Both the position numbers and the translations under genes were made by a program. The notes beneath the pieces are model-generated. The model was not told where the DNA came from, did no database searches, and saw only the letters and a list, made by a program, of their open reading frames with translations. This document shows, piece by piece, positions 30,116 through 33,427 of a stretch of 33,427 bases of DNA (its first letter is position 1; the number at the start of each line of letters is the position of its first letter). The DNA is from JBBQSU01 sp038234815 (GTDB lineage: Bacteria; Planctomycetota; Phycisphaerae; Tepidisphaerales; Tepidisphaeraceae): the NCBI GenBank assembly GCA_038234815.1, contig JBBQSU010000020.1, forward strand, positions 1-33,427, read 5' to 3'.

Positions 30116-31285
30116 ATGAGAGCTTTGACCTGGAATGGCAAAGGCGACGTGCGCGTAGAATCAGTCCCGGATCCAAAGATCCTAAACGACCGCGACGCCA
30201 TCATCAAAATCACCACCACGGCCATTTGCGGAAGCGACCTGCACCTGTTTGACGGCTACATCCCCACGCTTAAGGCCGGCGATATTCTGGGTCACGAGTT
30301 CATGGGCGAGATCGTGGAACTAGGCAAGGGCGTGACTAATTTGAAGATGGGGGATCGCGTGATCGTTCCCTTCAACATCGCCTGCGGGAATTGTTACTTT
30401 TGCCAATCCAAGCTCTGGAGTTGCTGCGACAACTCAAACCCCAATGGCGTGCAGGCCAAAAAGCTTTTTGGCGATGCGCCGGCGGCCCTGTTTGGCTATA
30501 CGCGTCTTTACGGCGGATATGCCGGCGGGCAAGCGCAATATGTTCGCGTGCCGTTTGCCGATGTTGGGCCGATGAAAGTGCCCGACGGCATTCCCGATGA
30601 AAAGGTCATCTTCCTGACCGACATCTTCCCCACCGGCTACATGGCGGCGGAGAACTGCAACATTAAGAACGGCGATATCGTCGCCGTCTGGGGCTGCGGG
30701 CCGGTCGGGCAGTTCGCCATCCGCAGTGCCTATATGCTGGGCGCATCTAAGGTGATCGCGATGGACGATGTGCCCGAGCGCCTGATGATGGCGCAGGAAG
30801 GTAAGGCAACCACCATCGATATCCATGACGAGTACGTCTACGACAAGCTCCTCAGCTACACCGGCGGTCGTGGGCCGGATTCGTGCATCGATGCCGTCGG
30901 GCTTGAAGCGCACGGCAGCACGCTCGATCACTGGTACGATATGGCGAAAGTCAAAACCCTGCTGGCGACCGATCGCTCACACGCGCTCCGGCAGGCGATC
31001 AACTGCTGTCGCAAAGGCGGAACCGTTTCTGTCCCCGGCGTGTACGGCGGATTCCTCGATAAGTTCCCTTTCGGCACGGCCTTCACCAAGGGCCTCACCC
31101 TCAAGATGGGCCAGACCCACACCCACAACTACATGAAACCGCTCCTGGACCGCGTGCAAAAAGGAGAGATCGACCCGAGCTTCGTCATCACCCACAAGCT
31201 CCCCCTGGAAAAGGCGCCAAACGCCTACGAAATTTTCCGCGACAAGAAAGACAAGTGCATCAAAGTGATTCTCAAACCCAACTAA
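30116..31285 (+). CDS. Zinc-dependent alcohol dehydrogenase, glutathione-independent formaldehyde dehydrogenase-like
   Basis: A medium-chain dehydrogenase of 389 residues. Catalytic zinc ligands are Cys38 in AICGSDLHLFDG and His60-Glu61 in GHEFMGEIVELG. The structural zinc site is CGNCYFCQSKLWSCC (Cys90, 93, 96 and 103 or 104). The dinucleotide fold shows VWGCGPVGQFAIRSAYMLGA followed by acidic residues (Asp216, Asp217), which favours NAD over NADP. The extra-long C-terminal half with GGTVSVPGVYGGFLDKFPFG and MGQTHTHNYMKPLLDRVQKG matches the group annotated as glutathione-independent formaldehyde dehydrogenases. A GGAG site lies seven bases before the ATG. Substrate is not certain: aldehyde detoxification is the family's usual role. 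Confidence 0.92.
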   Translation: MRALTWNGKGDVRVESVPDPKILNDRDAIIKITTTAICGSDLHLFDGYIPTLKAGDILGHEFMGEIVELGKGVTNLKMGDRVIVPFNIACGNCYFCQSKLWSCCDNSNPNGVQAKKLFGDAPAALFGYTRLYGGYAGGQAQYVRVPFADVGPMKVPDGIPDEKVIFLTDIFPTGYMAAENCNIKNGDIVAVWGCGPVGQFAIRSAYMLGASKVIAMDDVPERLMMAQEGKATTIDIHDEYVYDKLLSYTGGRGPDSCIDAVGLEAHGSTLDHWYDMAKVKTLLATDRSHALRQAINCCRKGGTVSVPGVYGGFLDKFPFGTAFTKGLTLKMGQTHTHNYMKPLLDRVQKGEIDPSFVITHKLPLEKAPNAYEIFRDKKDKCIKVILKPN

Positions 31286-31401
31286 AGCGACTGAAAGAGG
31301 GACATGACCTTTCACGCCGAAAGCAACTGAAGGGCCGTGTCTTCTCCAATTGCTTGGCGCGTCAGGCTACGGGCGAAGTTTAAGGGGCCGTTTATCCCCG
31401 C

Positions 31402-33427
31402 TCAGGGGCGCGACAGATAGGGGTAGCGGGACGGTGTCTGCCCGCGTTTGGCGCGATCATCGCTGGCGATTTTCCACGCCGCCTTTGATGCCGACTCATT
31501 GTTAGCCAGCAGCAGGTAATCCTGCGCCAGCTTCTCGTAGCACCCGGCCTTCTGCTCGGGCACGCTTGCGGCCAGTTGCTCGATGGCTGCCACCGCCGTC
31601 TTCAAATCGCCTCGGCGGATCGCCAGATTATGACGCCGCTCTAGATAGAGGGCGCTCAGTGCGCTGTCCTTCAAAGCATCGGCATAGTCTTTGGCGATCG
31701 ACTCGGCCAACTTCCACGACCCCTCCATGTCTTCCTGCATCATGTAGTCGTCCAACAGCGCCACGGTCCATTTCAGCATCTCCGCGCGATCGGGCTTGGG
31801 CCGCTTGCGTTCGGCGTCAATCCAGAGCTGGACGCGGTCGGCGCTGCTGGCCGGCGGCTTGTACGCGTTGACCACCGTCACTTTGCACGTGGCGACGACG
31901 TTTCCCGTAGCGTCGAGGCCCTCAATGAGTACGTCTTGCGTACCAGGAAAAACCGGGCAACTTCCGCGCGTCGGGCCGTCGTCGTACTTCAACAGGTAAT
32001 AGGGAGTATCGGTGCCCACGCGCCGGGCGCGGACCGACCCCTGGAAGTCGCGCGCGTCCTTGGAATACGCATCGTCTCCGCTGTCGTAGACCCGCGTGAC
32101 GTTGCCATAGATGACCAGGTTACGATAGTTGGTCCCCCTCAGCGTTTCGCCGTCCTTGATCGGTGTGCGCATGTTCCAGTCGGAGTGGATCGATAATCCC
32201 CACTTTGGCTCGGCGATTTCCTCAAACTTCATCAACACCTTGGCGTTGCCGCTGCGCTGGAACATTTCGGGCACGTAGGCGCGCCGGCCCTGTATGCTGG
32301 TGATGAGCAACCCCACCTGCCGGCCCCGGCCGATGGTCAGTGGCGGCGCTTCTTCTCCCGCTTTCAGCAACGCCACGAAGGTGGTGCCGGCCGCGTCCTG
32401 GCTGTATAGCCGCACCGACACGCCGCTGCCCACCTCCATCAGTTTCACCTTGGCCCGCGCGGGCGTCTGGCGGTCATAGACGTTGTAGCTGGCCGTCAGG
32501 CCCTGCAGGTTGGCGAAGCTGAACTCCTGTTCCACCCCGCGCTCGAGTCTTGTCTTGCGAACGGCCGTCGCCTTGGCCGTCGGCCGCTCGTTCACACGCA
32601 GGATCGCGTACAGCGGACTGCCCGGCGCGTTGAGCGCCAAGAACTGATCGGCAAAATCCGAGAACCGCGACTCCAGCGTCTCGTCGGTGTTGGCCGCCTT
32701 GAGCGCCACGTCCAGCGAATCGCGCCCGCGGGTATCGACCTTGTGCTCAAACGCCTCAAAGATGCCGCGGATGACGGCCGGGTCCATCGCGTTATTCAGG
32801 TACAGGAAAAAGCTGGCGGCCTCATCGCCCTGTTCGGGCAGCGGGACGTTGTCAAACTGCACCGGCGTCATGTTCGTATTGCGGCGAGCTGTCTCGGCAC
32901 CGTTGTCCGGGTAAACAAGCAGTTCCATCAGATTGGCCGTGCCTTCGCGAATGAACTTGTCCGGGGCCATCAGCCCGTAGTACTGCATCTGCACGCGATG
33001 GAAATACTCGTGTACGAGCGCGTACTTCAGCTCGTCGATCGACAGCAGCGTCCCATTCGGTCCCAGGCAGCCAACGTGAAGCTGTCCCAGCAGCTTGGCC
33101 GCCTCCCCCTCCACCTCCGGGCGGAAGCTCTTGAACCACGACCCCATTAGGTAATCCCAGCCATGCGCGATCGGGTACAGGTTCACAAGTTGATGCTCGG
33201 GAGTTCGATAGCCCCAGCCGCGGTAGGTGGACCGGCCCCGCTCCAGTTCGGCGGCCACAGTCCGCACGAACTGCGGCTCATCCACATCCTGCGCGGCCTC
33301 ACGGAGCTTGTCGCGAATCCATTTGTACTCGATCGTGAAATGCTCGGTCGTGTACGTCCGCTCGCCCTTGTCGCCGCGCTCGAACTGCCCCCCGGGCTGG
33401 CCCGGCAGCGGCCCATCCGCCAACGCG
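31402..33427 (-). CDS. HEXXH zinc metallopeptidase-like protein (partial, right edge)
   Basis: At least 673 residues; the first in-frame start inside the window is a TTG at 33423, so the gene very probably begins outside. Numbering from there, the zinc motif is HEYFH at 138-142 in LKYALVHEYFHRVQMQYYG, and the third ligand is Glu160 in KFIREGTANLMELLVY, the gluzincin arrangement (HEXXH, about 18 residues, E). The middle (residues 260-520) is beta-rich, with phrases like VSVRLYSQDAAGTTFVALLK and DVLIEGLDATGNVVATCKVT that recall Ig-like domains. The last 130 residues are helical and TPR-like (WTVALLDDYMMQEDMEGSWK, LAESIAKDYADALKDSALSA). Whether it is exported cannot be seen because the N-terminus is missing. 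It converges with the dehydrogenase gene over a 116-base gap. Not recognised as a named family. Confidence 0.75.
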   Translation of the reverse strand, partial: ALADGPLPGQPGGQFERGDKGERTYTTEHFTIEYKWIRDKLREAAQDVDEPQFVRTVAAELERGRSTYRGWGYRTPEHQLVNLYPIAHGWDYLMGSWFKSFRPEVEGEAAKLLGQLHVGCLGPNGTLLSIDELKYALVHEYFHRVQMQYYGLMAPDKFIREGTANLMELLVYPDNGAETARRNTNMTPVQFDNVPLPEQGDEAASFFLYLNNAMDPAVIRGIFEAFEHKVDTRGRDSLDVALKAANTDETLESRFSDFADQFLALNAPGSPLYAILRVNERPTAKATAVRKTRLERGVEQEFSFANLQGLTASYNVYDRQTPARAKVKLMEVGSGVSVRLYSQDAAGTTFVALLKAGEEAPPLTIGRGRQVGLLITSIQGRRAYVPEMFQRSGNAKVLMKFEEIAEPKWGLSIHSDWNMRTPIKDGETLRGTNYRNLVIYGNVTRVYDSGDDAYSKDARDFQGSVRARRVGTDTPYYLLKYDDGPTRGSCPVFPGTQDVLIEGLDATGNVVATCKVTVVNAYKPPASSADRVQLWIDAERKRPKPDRAEMLKWTVALLDDYMMQEDMEGSWKLAESIAKDYADALKDSALSALYLERRHNLAIRRGDLKTAVAAIEQLAASVPEQKAGCYEKLAQDYLLLANNESASKAAWKIASDDRAKRGQTPSRYPYLSRP

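Noticed and set aside
31315..31359. Possible hairpin terminator between the dehydrogenase and the metallopeptidase genes
   Set aside because: Stem of ten pairs with a two-base bulge and a 23-base loop, no T-run on either strand; too weak to call.

Overview
The window looks like chromosome from a Gram-negative-type, moderately GC-rich bacterium, most likely a planctomycete of the Phycisphaerae/Tepidisphaerales kind. The pointers are a PEP-CTERM surface protein, a short pseudopilin-like protein with a GFTLVE leader and a C-terminal GYRDGH motif, two outer-membrane beta-barrel proteins, LptB, and a dispersed nuo gene set. This placement is inferred from gene content; no marker gene such as rRNA is present, and I saw no tRNA, CRISPR array, insertion sequence or prophage. 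Layout, left to right: (1) 1-4792, minus strand: a complex I membrane-arm operon nuoJ-nuoK-nuoL-nuoM (nuoM runs off the left edge) with its own promoter. (2) 5130-5927, plus: a small outer-membrane barrel protein, closed by a strong terminator. (3) 6042-6608, minus: a lone nuoB with its own promoter. (4) 6609-7628: a 1-kb gap with a palindrome-rich divergent control region and a 600-base stretch that is open in one frame but does not look coding. (5) 7629-9209, plus: an unrecognised protein. (6) 9294-18334, minus: a tightly packed nine-gene operon for aryl-pyruvate/aryl-acetate metabolism. Its order is hot-dog thioesterase, iorB, paaK, ACT protein, OFA-type MFS transporter, iorA, paaK, paaI-type thioesterase, Alginate_exp-type outer-membrane porin. 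(7) 18511-19278, minus: a cold-shock gene followed by nuoC. (8) 19279-19878: a regulatory gap with an AT-rich stretch and DnaA-box-like sequences. (9) 19879-26034, plus: lptB, a secreted TlpA-like thioredoxin, ahcY, and an overlapping pair of paralogous PP-loop proteins, one with an intact catalytic motif and one without. (10) 26165-29030, minus: pseudopilin, PEP-CTERM protein, AraC-type regulator. (11) 29217-31285, plus: a SRPBCC membrane-anchored protein and a zinc alcohol/formaldehyde dehydrogenase. (12) 31402-33427, minus: a HEXXH zinc metallopeptidase-like protein running off the right edge. How the genes work together: in the nine-gene operon IorAB would oxidise aryl-pyruvates (from aromatic amino acids) to aryl-acetyl-CoA. 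The PaaK ligases interconvert aryl-acetates and their CoA esters, the thioesterases release the free acid, and the MFS carrier plus porin give a route across both membranes. No ring-cleavage genes are present here, so the operon looks more like a production, exchange or fermentation unit than a complete phenylacetate degradation pathway. Complex I is split over at least three separate transcription units within the window. The least explained items are the active/degenerate PP-loop pair, the IorA lacking a recognisable ferredoxin domain, and the 6820-7628 control and insertion-like region.
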